A stretch of DNA of 64,000 nt from an uncultured Faecalibacterium sp. (GTDB lineage Bacteria; Bacillota; Clostridia; Oscillospirales; Ruminococcaceae), in the NCBI GenBank assembly GCA_934503275.1, contig CAKSVD010000004.1:47736-111735 (forward strand), read 5' to 3'. How positions within the stretch are numbered: position 1 is the first letter of the stretch; each line of letters begins with the position of its first letter. The translations under genes were made by a program, and so were the position numbers. Shown piece by piece: positions 1-8,490 of this stretch. Below the pieces are notes generated by a model that saw nothing but the letters and a program-made list of their open reading frames with translations, searched no databases and had not been told where the DNA came from.

Positions 1-798
1 AAACTTTTCGGCCTCGGCCTTTTCGGCCACTGCCATGACCGTGCTGCCTGCACCGGACACATACACGGCCTTTGCGCCGCACAGCCGCGCCATATCGAAC
101 ACCTCGCGGGAGCCGGGCATCAGGGGCATCCGGTACTGCTGGTGCAGCTTATCTTCGGTGGCAATGGCCAGCAGGTCGTGCCGACCCTCGCAGAAGGCTG
201 CGGGCACCAGCGCCGCACGGGACAGGTTATACACCGCGTCCTTATGGGATACTTCCTTAGGCAGGGCAGCGCGGGCCGCCTCAGTCAGCAGCTTGTAGTC
301 CGGCACGATGGCGGCAAAGCAGAGGCTTTCGTCCACATTCCGCTTGACCGAATACACCTTGCCATCCTCGAACACGCTGCTGGTCAGGCCGCCCAGCAGT
401 GCCGGGGCCACGTTATCGGGGTGTCCCTCGATGGCAGTTGCCAGCGTGAGCAGTTCCTGCGTGTTGAGCACATCACCCAGCATCCGGTTTGCGCCCAGCA
501 GACCCGCGATGATGCAGGCCGAAGAAGAGCCCAGACCGCGTGCCATGGGGATGGGGTTCGTCTGGGTGATCTTGAGGGGTGGGATCTGCTTGCCCACCTT
601 TTCGAACAGACCCTTGGCGGAGCGGTACACGAGATTCGACTCGCCCCGGGGGATGCGGGTGCCGTCCGATGCCGAGATCTCCAGCACCTCGCTGTCCTCA
701 AAGGTGACCGTGTTGTACAACGTAACTGCCAGACCCAGCGCATCGAAGCCGGAGCCCACGTTGGCGCTGGTGGCAGGGACCGAAACCTTGATCTTCAT
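1..798 (-). CDS. thrB: Homoserine kinase, partial (3' end beyond the left edge)
   Basis: Phosphorylates homoserine on its hydroxyl with ATP, the committed step towards threonine. The protein opens MKIKVSVPATSANVGSGFDA, the N-terminal GHMP-kinase signature, and carries the glycine-rich ATP loop PMARGLGSSSACI near residue 90. The visible part is about 266 residues and runs off the window, so the C-terminus is missing. The ATG at 798 is preceded by a GGAAAGGA ribosome site and lies 18 nt after the stop of hom, so the two are almost certainly co-transcribed in the order ACT protein, hom, thrB. Confidence 0.93.
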   Translation of the reverse strand, partial: MKIKVSVPATSANVGSGFDALGLAVTLYNTVTFEDSEVLEISASDGTRIPRGESNLVYRSAKGLFEKVGKQIPPLKITQTNPIPMARGLGSSSACIIAGLLGANRMLGDVLNTQELLTLATAIEGHPDNVAPALLGGLTSSVFEDGKVYSVKRNVDESLCFAAIVPDYKLLTEAARAALPKEVSHKDAVYNLSRAALVPAAFCEGRHDLLAIATEDKLHQQYRMPLMPGSREVFDMARLCGAKAVYVSGAGSTVMAVAEKAEAEKF

Positions 799-816
799 TG
801 CCGCAGTTCCTTTCCG

Positions 817-2052
817 TTACACTTCCTCGGGCAGACGCTTGAGCATCAGCTTCACGCTGCCGCCCACGGCCTCCACCTTGCGCGCGGCCTCTGCCAGCGC
901 ACGCTCATCGGCGCGCTCCACAAAGTAGGCGCAGCCCTCGTACCGCTCATCCACCACCTTGCCGTAGCCGTAGATGGCCTCCACCACAGCGGGTGCAATG
1001 CCTGCCACACGCACATAATATGCAGCGGGAGCCGGGTCGGTGAGCATTCCGTCCACCGGGTCTGCGGGCTGCCAGAACAGGCTGTCGTGCACCTGTGCAC
1101 CGTTTTTCAGCGCGTCCACCACGTCTGCCACTACAGCGCTGGCGGTAGGCAGCTTGCCTGCGCCCTTGCCGTAGAACACCACATCGCCCAGCATATCACC
1201 CTTGACCAGCACCGCGTTGAACACATCGTCCACGCTGGCCAGCTGGTTTGCCTTGGGCACCAGACACGGCTCTACACCGGCGGCCACCCTGCCGTCCTTG
1301 CCAAGCTTCATCCACGCGATCAGCTTGATAACGCAACCCAGCTTTTCGGCGCTGGCTACATCGGCGGCGGTAATGGCGCGGATACCCCGGGTGGGGATGT
1401 TCTGGGGGTAGATCTGGTGGCCGCACACCATGGAGGACAGGATGGCGATCTTGCGGCAGGCATCGCGGCCGTCCACGTCATCGCTGGGGTCCTTGGTCTC
1501 GGCGTAGCCCAGTTCCTGCGCAATTTGCAGCGCATCCTCAAAGCCCAGCCCCTCCCGCACCATCTTGGTGAGCATGAAGTTGGTGGTGCCGTTCACGATG
1601 CCCTCCACCTCGGTGATGACGTTAGCCGCCAGGCACTGGTGCATGGGGGTGATGATGGGCGTACCGCCGCCCACAGAGGCCTCGAACAGGAAGGCACAGT
1701 CGTGCTCCTTGGCCAGTGCCAGCAGTTCTGCGCCGTAGGTGGCCACCATCTCCTTGTTGGAGGTGCACACGCTGCGGCCGCTCTCCAGACACGCCTTGAC
1801 GTAGGGGTAAGCAAAGCGGGTACCGCCGATGGTCTCCACCACCACACGGATCTCCGGGTCCTGCAGGATCACGTCGATATTCTTGACCACCAGGGGCTCC
1901 ACCGGGTTGCCGGTAAAATCCTTCGGGTCCAGAATGTATTTTACCTCCACCGGTTCGCCAGCCCGGCGGGAGACGCTTGCAGCATTGTGGCACAGCACCT
2001 CGTATACGCCGCTGCCCACCGTGCCAAAGCCCAGAATTGCAATTTTAGCCAT
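817..2052 (-). CDS. hom: Homoserine dehydrogenase
   Basis: Reduces aspartate semialdehyde to homoserine with NAD(P)H, the branch point to threonine and methionine. The 411-residue protein begins with a Rossmann motif (ILGFGTVGSGVYEVL, residues 5-19). The catalytic domain contains EGIVNGTTNFML and the lysine/aspartate region around AETKDPSDDVDGRDA. The last 80 residues look like a degenerate C-terminal ACT domain, as in Bacillus Hom. It lies between the ACT-domain gene and thrB in one minus-strand operon, with a GAGGGAAAG ribosome site before the ATG. Confidence 0.95.
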   Translation of the reverse strand: MAKIAILGFGTVGSGVYEVLCHNAASVSRRAGEPVEVKYILDPKDFTGNPVEPLVVKNIDVILQDPEIRVVVETIGGTRFAYPYVKACLESGRSVCTSNKEMVATYGAELLALAKEHDCAFLFEASVGGGTPIITPMHQCLAANVITEVEGIVNGTTNFMLTKMVREGLGFEDALQIAQELGYAETKDPSDDVDGRDACRKIAILSSMVCGHQIYPQNIPTRGIRAITAADVASAEKLGCVIKLIAWMKLGKDGRVAAGVEPCLVPKANQLASVDDVFNAVLVKGDMLGDVVFYGKGAGKLPTASAVVADVVDALKNGAQVHDSLFWQPADPVDGMLTDPAPAAYYVRVAGIAPAVVEAIYGYGKVVDERYEGCAYFVERADERALAEAARKVEAVGGSVKLMLKRLPEEV

Positions 2053-2079
2053 ACTTTCTTTCCCTCGTTTCCTGTTTTG

Positions 2080-2511
2080 TTACAGGTTATACCCACAGCG
2101 CACACTCACCACCATGCGCTGGCGCGAAAGCTTTTCGGTCAGTTCCTCCGGGGACATCTGCATGGTATCGGTGCGGATGGTGACTGCCACCAGCGCAGCC
2201 CCATTCTCCGGGGTGGACTGGTTGATAGTCACAATGCTGGCGCCTGCGGCGCTGATGCCGGCCAAAAGGCTTTGCAGCGCACCGGTCTCATCCCGCAGGG
2301 TAGCCATGACCGTGATGACCTCACGGCCGTTCTCGGAATCAAAGATACAATCCTTATACTTATAAAATGCGCTGCGCGAAAGTTCCACAGCGCGGGTCGC
2401 AGCCGAAATGCTGCGCGCCTCACCGCTGGCCAGCAGTTCCTTGGCGCGTACCACCTTGAGAAAGACCTCCGGCAGCACCTGTGCATCCACCAGATAAAAA
2501 CGGCGTTCCAA
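2080..2511 (-). CDS. ACT domain-containing protein (PheB/UPF0735 type), TTG start
   Basis: A 143-residue protein in two parts. An N-terminal part with a helix-turn-helix look contains LSRSAFYKYKDCIF (about residues 45-58). A C-terminal ACT amino-acid-binding domain runs from about residue 68 (VITVMATLRDETGALQSLL). This is the architecture of the UPF0735/PheB family, usually found beside hom and thought to sense amino acids; its exact role is not settled. An in-frame GTG at 2520 would sit directly on the GAGAGG ribosome site, so I prefer the TTG three codons later, giving MERRFYLVDAQVLPE, which matches the usual family start. First gene of the hom-thrB operon. Confidence 0.85.
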   Translation of the reverse strand: MERRFYLVDAQVLPEVFLKVVRAKELLASGEARSISAATRAVELSRSAFYKYKDCIFDSENGREVITVMATLRDETGALQSLLAGISAAGASIVTINQSTPENGAALVAVTIRTDTMQMSPEELTEKLSRQRMVVSVRCGYNL

Positions 2512-2550
2512 CTTGTTCACCTCTCAAACACAAGTGTTCTTGCAGAAAAT

Positions 2551-2579
2551 ATAATAGCATCCGAACCCCTGCAATGCAA
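2551..2579 (-). promoter_or_regulatory. Sigma-A promoter of the ACT-hom-thrB operon
   Basis: On the minus strand, -35 TTGCAT (2574-2579) and -10 TATTAT (2551-2556) are separated by exactly 17 nt. The promoter is embedded in the hairpin at 2553-2595. Confidence 0.6.
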
Positions 2580-2595
2580 GAGCCCGGATGCTATT
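2553..2595. terminator. Hairpin terminator downstream of the PBP gene, overlapping the hom promoter
   Basis: The arms AATAGCATCCG (2553-2563) and CGGATGCTATT (2585-2595) are perfect 11-bp complements with a 21-nt loop. On the minus strand the hairpin is followed by ATATTTTC, suitable for terminating the PBP transcript. The loop holds the -35 box of the next operon. Confidence 0.6.
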
Positions 2596-2683
2596 TTGTC
2601 ACTTTGTCCAGTTTTGTCTTGTAAAGCGCGCCCTGTCCTTGCCGGATTTTCAGCAAAGGGACGAAAAAGTACGATTTTTACCC

Positions 2684-5227
2684 TTACTCCGTATCCAGCG
2701 CACTGGTGTCGGTGGGGATGACCGGCTGGGTGGGCGCAGCATCGTCTGTGTTCTCGGCAGGGGCAGCAGCCTGCGGTGCCGCATGGGAATAGGTGCAGGT
2801 ATCGGGCAGGTCATCGGCACGGTAGTAGCCCACGGCAGTGCTCGGGCAGCCTGCACCGGCCAGAAGGCCGCTCTGGGTGCAGTAGCGGCGCTCCACCACG
2901 CCTGCGGAGGCGGGGAATGCCTTATAGGGCAAGTCTGCCTGTGCCTGCTCCATCAGTGCCTTCCACGCGGTCACACAGGTGCGGGTCTTGGCCTGCTGCT
3001 TGGACAGAGTCTTGGTCATATCGTAAGGTGCATCGTAGCCCCACCACACAGCGGTGACATAGTAGGGCGTGCCGCCCACGAACCACAGATCCTTTTCGTC
3101 GCTGGCAGTACCGGTCTTACCAAAGGCCTCCATGCCGTTGGAGTTGGGGTAGCGGCCGCTGGCAGTACCTACGCTGGAGAACAGAACGTTCTTCAGCAGG
3201 CGGTTCATGACATAAGCGGTATCCGGGGTCAGTGCCTGATAGCTGGTGGCGTTGTTTTCCAGATAGATGTTGCCGTCCCGGTCCAGCACACGGGTGTACA
3301 GGTGCGGGGTGGTGTACTCGCCATCATAGAAAATCTGGAAGGCTGCGGCCAGCGCCATAGGGGTAACGCCCTTGGTCTGGCTGCCCATGACCATCTGCGC
3401 CAGACCCACATCGTTGGTGGGGTCCAGCGTATTCAGTTGTAAAGTGTTGTAGACGAAGTTGAAGATATTGCTTGCGCCCACAAGGTCGCCCACGCGGATC
3501 GCGATGGTGTTCAGCGAGCGGGCAAGGCCGTTCCACAGCGGGATATCGCTGCCGTCGCCGTAGTTGCCGCCGTAGTTGCGCGGCCAGCTGCGCCATGCGT
3601 TGGGGTAAGCGCGAAGCTGCTTGTCGGAGAGCCCCATCAGGCCGTTCTTGCGGCAGTAGTCCTCGTCCCGGATGATCATATCCTGCTTCTGGTACAGGGG
3701 GGAGTTGTTGAGCATGGTGGACCAGTTGACCAGACCGTACTCGATGCCCAGCGCGTAGGCGCCGATGGGCTTGATGGTAGAACCGGTCTGCCGCTCCACG
3801 CTGTAGGCGCGGTTCAGGGAAAGGCTCTTGGTCTTTTCGCCCAAGCCGCCCGCAATGGCCAGCACGTTGCCGTCATAATCCAGCGTGACCATGGCAGCCT
3901 GCGTGCGCACGTTGCGGTAGTAGTAGACAGTGCCGTCCTCGCCGGTACGGGTCTTGGGGGTGCCGTCCTCGTTGAACACCTGCACATCATCGTCCGAGAT
4001 GGAGGTGACCTCCTCCTCATGCCAGCCCGCCGGGAAGTAGGCATCGTCGGTGTTCAGCATCAGGTTTTCCATCTGGGACTGCAGCTTGGTGTTGACAGTC
4101 GCCTCGATGGTAAAGCCGCCGGTGTAGAGCAGCTTCTGTGCCTCAGACTCGCTGATGCCCTCCTTGGCCATGATGTCCTGCACGACCTCGTTGAACAGGG
4201 CATCGGTGAAGTAGGAGGTGACGGTGCTGGGCTTTTTGCCGCTGTCCTCTTCGGCCAGCACAAGGGGTTGTGCAGCGCCGTTGCGGTAGTCCTCCTCGCT
4301 GATCACGCCCTGCTGCCACATATTGTACATAATGAAGTTGCGGCGGTTGATCAGGTTTTCGGGGTTTGTATAGGGGTTATAGTTGGTGGGGTTTTTGGTA
4401 ATGGAGGCAATGGTGGCGCACTCCCACAGGCTCAGCTGGCTGACATCCTTGTTGAAGTACTCGTTGGCCGCCGTCTGCACGCCCTGAATGGTGCCGGTAA
4501 AGCTGATGGTGTTCAGGTACGCCTCCAGAATGGTCTCTTTGGAGTAACTGCGGCTCAGGCAGAGGGCGCGGTAGATCTCACGCACCTTGCGCAGTGCACC
4601 ATCGATGCCGCTGGCGCTGTTGTCATCGGTCAGATTCTTGATGAGCTGCTGCTCCAGCGTGGATGCGCCCTGCTTGGAACTGTAGATGGGCAGCAGATAC
4701 TCGTTGATCATTGCGCCGATGGTGCGTTTGAAGTTGACGCCGGGTTCTGAGTAGAAGTCCTTATCCTCGGTGCAGATGAAGGCATACTGCAAATTGGAGG
4801 GGATCTGCTCAAGGTCTGCCCAAACACGGTGGCTGTTGGAGGAGCGCAGGGTGGCATACTCCACCTGTGCGCCGGTATCCGGGTCGGTGGCCACCACCAT
4901 ACTGGACTGGCTCAGCTGGATGTTGTCCAAGTCCAGCAGGTCGCCGTCGTTGGCAGTAGCCTGCACCACATAGAACACCATGCCCACGGCCACCACGCTG
5001 CCCAGCATGATGCCAAGGCAGAGCACCGTAGCGATGGTGCGGCCGATAAACCGCAGAAGGGGGTGCTTGCTCTTTTCCCTCGGCGGCTTGGGGCTTTTGG
5101 GTGCTTTGGGTGCGCGGGTACGGTTTTCCGCTGCAGGGCGTGCCTCGCGGCGGCTCTGTGAAACATTGACCTTACGTCCCACCGGGCGGGCAGGCTGCTC
5201 CTCGCCGCTCCGATGGATCTTTCTCAT
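2684..5227 (-). CDS. Class A penicillin-binding protein (glycosyltransferase/transpeptidase)
   Basis: Bifunctional cell-wall polymerase and cross-linker, about 847 residues. A basic N-terminus rich in R, K and P precedes one membrane segment (IGRTIATVLCLGIMLGSVVA region). The GT51 glycosyltransferase follows, with EDKDFYSEPGVNFKR and QGASTLEQQLIKN. The transpeptidase carries the SxxK serine in QTGSTIKPIGAYA and the KTG box in FGKTGTASDEKD. The tail is acidic and rich in Ala, Pro and Asp. Start: the ATG at 5227 gives MRKIHRSGEEQP; an in-frame GTG at 5290 is possible but has no visible ribosome site. An AGGAGG lies about 23 nt before the ATG, so the start is not certain. Confidence 0.92.
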   Translation of the reverse strand: MRKIHRSGEEQPARPVGRKVNVSQSRREARPAAENRTRAPKAPKSPKPPREKSKHPLLRFIGRTIATVLCLGIMLGSVVAVGMVFYVVQATANDGDLLDLDNIQLSQSSMVVATDPDTGAQVEYATLRSSNSHRVWADLEQIPSNLQYAFICTEDKDFYSEPGVNFKRTIGAMINEYLLPIYSSKQGASTLEQQLIKNLTDDNSASGIDGALRKVREIYRALCLSRSYSKETILEAYLNTISFTGTIQGVQTAANEYFNKDVSQLSLWECATIASITKNPTNYNPYTNPENLINRRNFIMYNMWQQGVISEEDYRNGAAQPLVLAEEDSGKKPSTVTSYFTDALFNEVVQDIMAKEGISESEAQKLLYTGGFTIEATVNTKLQSQMENLMLNTDDAYFPAGWHEEEVTSISDDDVQVFNEDGTPKTRTGEDGTVYYYRNVRTQAAMVTLDYDGNVLAIAGGLGEKTKSLSLNRAYSVERQTGSTIKPIGAYALGIEYGLVNWSTMLNNSPLYQKQDMIIRDEDYCRKNGLMGLSDKQLRAYPNAWRSWPRNYGGNYGDGSDIPLWNGLARSLNTIAIRVGDLVGASNIFNFVYNTLQLNTLDPTNDVGLAQMVMGSQTKGVTPMALAAAFQIFYDGEYTTPHLYTRVLDRDGNIYLENNATSYQALTPDTAYVMNRLLKNVLFSSVGTASGRYPNSNGMEAFGKTGTASDEKDLWFVGGTPYYVTAVWWGYDAPYDMTKTLSKQQAKTRTCVTAWKALMEQAQADLPYKAFPASAGVVERRYCTQSGLLAGAGCPSTAVGYYRADDLPDTCTYSHAAPQAAAPAENTDDAAPTQPVIPTDTSALDTE

Positions 5228-5403
5228 CTCATTGTTGGAGATAGGGATCGCCTCCTGACATTTCAAGACTGTTGCCGGGCATTGCTGCACCGGGCTTTAT
5301 CCACATCGTTTGTGACACGAAATTTCAAACTGCAATACCATATTATAGCACGCGCGCCCCAGCCGGGCAAGAACCAATCTTTGCGCGCTGAGCAGATATA
5401 AAT

Positions 5404-5409
5404 AGTATA
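5404..5409 (-). promoter_or_regulatory. Probable -10 box of the PBP gene
   Basis: TATACT on the minus strand, with a weak upstream -35 candidate (TGTACT, 18-nt spacer). The spacer between the PBP gene and the divergent BofC-like gene (5228-5504) holds no other feature I can support. Confidence 0.35.
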
Positions 5410-5504
5410 ACACACTCTGTTGTGGAAAGTACAGTGCCCGTGTGTGAAAATTGTCTGCCATCCGCTAAAACGGGGCATACTTACGGGAGAAGGGAGTGTT
5501 TTTT

Positions 5505-5879
5505 ATGCGCAAGCTGTCTGTCTGCCTGTTCTACGGGCTTTGCGTATTCACCATTGTATTCAGTCTGTTCTGGATGGCGCTGCCAAAGCTGCCGCTGTCC
5601 CAAAGCCCCGCCGGGTCCGAGACTGATCCCGCCTCTCCCCTGAGCCTTGCCGCGCAAGCCGTGCCTCAAACGGATGCTGCCCGCTACTGTCTGCGGGACA
5701 GCGGCGGGCGGGTGGCGGTATACACCTGCCGCGCCGACGGCACACCGGGCACCCTGATCCGCGTGACCGGCATCTACACCAATCTTCTGCCGGAAAACGA
5801 TGCTTTGCGCATCAAGCGCGGGCTCGTGGTCAACAGCCCCCGGGAACTCGACCTGCTGCTGGAGGATCTGGGGGAGTAA
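5505..5879 (+). CDS. Small membrane-anchored protein with a BofC C-terminal-like domain
   Basis: A 124-residue protein. One N-terminal membrane segment (LFYGLCVFTIVFSLFWMAL, residues 8-26) is followed by a Pro/Ser linker. The C-terminal domain has the pattern YCLRDSGGRVAVY, then IRVTGIYTNLLPENDALRIK, then a closing SPRELDLLLEDLGE. This resembles the small BofC C-terminal-like proteins of clostridia, which have no firmly known biochemical function. The ATG at 5505 is chosen because AAGGGAG lies 9 nt upstream; an in-frame GTG at 5496 overlaps that site. It stands alone and divergent from the PBP gene. Confidence 0.7.
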   Translation: MRKLSVCLFYGLCVFTIVFSLFWMALPKLPLSQSPAGSETDPASPLSLAAQAVPQTDAARYCLRDSGGRVAVYTCRADGTPGTLIRVTGIYTNLLPENDALRIKRGLVVNSPRELDLLLEDLGE

Positions 5880-5960
5880 ATGCCCAGCAGGGCTAACGAT
5901 TTTCAATGGTCTCCGCTTGCGCTCTGTCCATATTCAGCGGAAAATATATTTTTAATTTCT

Positions 5961-5998
5961 GGATAGCGGAGCGTCTGCGGACGCTCCGCTATCCCATT
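5961..5998 (+). terminator. Strong hairpin terminator after the BofC-like gene
   Basis: Perfect 15-bp stem, GGATAGCGGAGCGTC (5961-5975) with its complement at 5980-5994, a TGCG loop and a short T-run (CATTTT). Confidence 0.65.
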
Positions 5999-6061
5999 TT
6001 CACGAGGGGAATTGCAAAGATATACGGCAGCGCCTACTGCATATTCCTGCGTGAAAACGCA

Positions 6062-6093
6062 AAATAAGCCAGACCCGCAGGCCCGGCTTATTT
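6062..6093 (-). terminator. Terminator of the Na/Pi cotransporter gene
   Basis: AAATAAGCC pairs with GGCTTATTT around a GC-rich centre. On the minus strand the stem runs into TTTTGCG, just downstream of the stop codon at 6110. Confidence 0.65.
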
Positions 6094-6109
6094 AAAAACA
6101 AAAAATATT

Positions 6110-7888
6110 TTATGCTTCCATTTCTTCCAGCGGCACAAGGTATTCCTTGCGGCACTGCTCGTATTCCAGCATATAGTCCTTGCTGGGGCTATGGTGCATA
6201 ATGTTTTTCAGGGTGTGGGAGTCGTAGTCATCGCCGGCCTCCATGCCCACCATGCGCACCGCAATGTTGGAGCAGTGGTCGGAGATACGCTCGGCGTTGT
6301 TCAGCACATCCAGGAACACCACGCCGGTGTCGATGGAGCAGATGCCGTCCTTCAGGCGGCGGATGTGCTGGTCGCGCAGGCGCTCCACCATCACATCAAT
6401 GATCTCCTCCAGCGGCTCCACCTGTGCAGCCTTCTGGGTATCATCGTTTTCAAAGGCCTCGTCCGTCAGCGCCAGAATGCGCTCCAGTGCGTCATCCAGC
6501 AGCTGCAACTCCTTTTGGGCGCTCTCGCTGAAGCTGGCTTCCTTGTCGTGCAGTTCCTCGGCCTTTTCCATGATATTCACAGCATAGTCGCCGATGCGCT
6601 CGAACTCGGTGACAAAGTTCAGCAGTTCGGTCACCGCATGGCTCTCGTCATCGCCCAGTTCCTGATCGGTCAGCTTGATCAGGTAGTTGCTGATCTCCAC
6701 CTCCATGCGGTCGATCAGGTTCTCGCGCACCTTGATGGCGCTCACGGTCTCCTCGTCCATTTTCAAAAGCAGCGGCGCGGCCAGACCCACGTTGCGGGCG
6801 GCGCGGCGGGACATTTTGATCACTGCATTCTTTGCCTGCTGCAAGGCCACAGCCGGGCTCTTGTACAGACGCTCGTCCAGCACCGGCATACTCAATTCCT
6901 GTGCTTCCTCCACGCTGCTGGGCACTGTGAGCATCGCCAAGCGGCTCAGCACTCCGCTGCAAGGCAGGAACAGCAGCATGGCACACACGCTGGACATGGT
7001 ATGGATGTTTGCAATGGAGCTCTTGTTCATCACATCGCCCCACATGGGAATGCCGATGGTGAACTGCACCGCATAGATCAGCGCCAGCAGGATAACACTG
7101 CCGATAACGTTGAAATACAGGTGGATAAGCGCTGCCCGCTTACCATCCTTGGAGGAACCGCCGATGGTGAGCAGCGGGGTGAACGCCGTACCGATATGCG
7201 CGCCCAGAATGATGGGGATGGCAGAGCTGAAGGTGACAAGTCCCGTGCTGGACAGTGCCTGCAGAATACCCACCGAGGCGGAGGAGGACTGGATGATCAC
7301 GGTGACCACCACGCCCACCAGAACACCCAGAATAGGGTTGGTCATGGTGACGAACAGATTCTGAAAGACGGCGCTCTCCCGCAGGGGTGCCACACCGGTA
7401 TCCATCAGGCTCATGCCGGTAAACAGGATACCGAAGCCCAGCATGATCTGGCCGATATTCTTCTTTTTGGCATTGCGCAGGAACACATAAAAAATGCAGC
7501 CAATAAACGCCACCACGGGGGCAAAGGTCTTGGGCTGGATCAGGGTCAGCCACAGGCTGTCGCCTGAGATATCCGCCATGCGGATCAACTGACCTGTTAC
7601 CGTAGTACCAATATTTGCACCCATGATCACGCCTACCGACTGCGTCAGTGTCATGATACCGGAGTTGACCAGACCGACGCAAATAACCACCGTACCAGCC
7701 GACGACTGGATGACGCCGGTGATCAGTGTGCCAAAGATCACGCCTTTAATGGTGGAGGAGGTAAGCTTTTGCAATACGCCCTGCATCTTGCCGCCTGCCA
7801 GCTTTTCCAATCCGGCGCCCATGATGGACATGCCGTACAGGAACAGCGCAACGCCGCCCAGCAGAGAGGTAATGTGTGTGATATCCAT
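6110..7888 (-). CDS. Na/Pi cotransporter family protein with a C-terminal PhoU domain
   Basis: A 592-residue membrane protein. Two Na/Pi-cotransporter repeats fill roughly residues 1-320. Each has the glutamine- and serine-rich QSS signature (GVIQSSAGTVV and VTVIIQSSSASVGIL) that marks substrate-binding re-entrant loops in this family. A soluble PhoU-like helical domain follows (about 350-560). Members import phosphate with sodium or modulate phosphate signalling; substrate is inferred from the family. The ATG at 7888 (MDITHITSLLGG) follows an AGGAGT site; the longer upstream reading has none. A smaller paralogue lies at 9210-10208. Confidence 0.9.
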   Translation of the reverse strand: MDITHITSLLGGVALFLYGMSIMGAGLEKLAGGKMQGVLQKLTSSTIKGVIFGTLITGVIQSSAGTVVICVGLVNSGIMTLTQSVGVIMGANIGTTVTGQLIRMADISGDSLWLTLIQPKTFAPVVAFIGCIFYVFLRNAKKKNIGQIMLGFGILFTGMSLMDTGVAPLRESAVFQNLFVTMTNPILGVLVGVVVTVIIQSSSASVGILQALSSTGLVTFSSAIPIILGAHIGTAFTPLLTIGGSSKDGKRAALIHLYFNVIGSVILLALIYAVQFTIGIPMWGDVMNKSSIANIHTMSSVCAMLLFLPCSGVLSRLAMLTVPSSVEEAQELSMPVLDERLYKSPAVALQQAKNAVIKMSRRAARNVGLAAPLLLKMDEETVSAIKVRENLIDRMEVEISNYLIKLTDQELGDDESHAVTELLNFVTEFERIGDYAVNIMEKAEELHDKEASFSESAQKELQLLDDALERILALTDEAFENDDTQKAAQVEPLEEIIDVMVERLRDQHIRRLKDGICSIDTGVVFLDVLNNAERISDHCSNIAVRMVGMEAGDDYDSHTLKNIMHHSPSKDYMLEYEQCRKEYLVPLEEMEA

Positions 7889-7993
7889 AACGATACTCCT
7901 AATATGAAACTTCCCTTTTAATCCTTTACAGCACACAGCCGCCGGAGCCCTGCACGCGCAACGCCCGCCCTGTTCCGGAAGCCGCTTATTTTT

Positions 7994-8023
7994 ATTATAC
8001 CATCAAGGGGGGCGTCTCAACAA
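7994..8023 (-). promoter_or_regulatory. Promoter of the Na/Pi-PhoU gene
   Basis: Minus strand TTGTTG (8018-8023), 18-nt spacer, TATAAT (7994-7999) with an extended TGG before it. The leader to the ATG is about 100 nt. Confidence 0.55.
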
Positions 8024-8151
8024 GGTTTATTTTACAGGAAAGTTACTTTTTTCACACATTCCGCAACATATTTCCGGTCGGCAAACAAAAAGCTTTCCGT
8101 TATTTTACATACATTTTACATTCAGTTCTTCCGGATGCGGTATGCCGCCGC

Positions 8152-8268
8152 TTACCCGGCCAACTCCTCCATGGCCTCCCGCACCGTATCGGCCGAAAAC
8201 AGGAACACACCACTGCCAGTGTATACCTCCACATGACTGCCCACATAACGCAACTCAAAATCCTTCAT
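8152..8268 (-). CDS. Small hypothetical protein (38 aa)
   Basis: Short reading frame MKDFELRYVGSHVEV... ending REAMEELAG, preceded by a clear AGGAGG about 9 nt before the ATG. The pattern of an aromatic/valine strand, then GVFLFSAD, then a terminal helix resembles small uncharacterised proteins common in clostridia. No function can be assigned. The frame extends upstream to 8469, but that extension has no ribosome site and crosses the terminator hairpin of the sortase gene, so it is unlikely to be translated. Confidence 0.55.
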   Translation of the reverse strand: MKDFELRYVGSHVEVYTGSGVFLFSADTVREAMEELAG

Positions 8269-8413
8269 GGTGTTTCCCTCCTGTGTATCTGTTTTGTACC
8301 CGGAGCTTCTCCGGTGAACACAGTATCGCACATTAAGGATACTATAAAAAGGACTTTTAAATGTTTTTGCAGAATTTTTGCGCAAAAATCGGACGATGCT
8401 CCCGTGAAAAAGC

Positions 8414-8445
8414 GGCTCAGAAACGCCCACAGGCGTTTCTGAGCC
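8414..8445 (-). terminator. Terminator of the sortase gene
   Basis: Perfect 14-bp stem, GGCTCAGAAACGCC with its complement around a 4-nt loop, followed on the minus strand by GCTTTTTC. Confidence 0.75.
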
Positions 8446-8490
8446 ACAAATTATAATAGTATTTTCCAAATCGTCCCGCTGCGCAAAGCG

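Noticed and set aside
142..2721. Very long open frame antisense to thrB, hom and the ACT gene
   Set aside because: It is a shadow of GC-rich genes on the other strand: His/Gln/Val-rich low-complexity composition, no domain, and the true genes have ribosome sites and family motifs. The same applies to other long antisense frames, such as those at 10719-13280 and 60154-62172.
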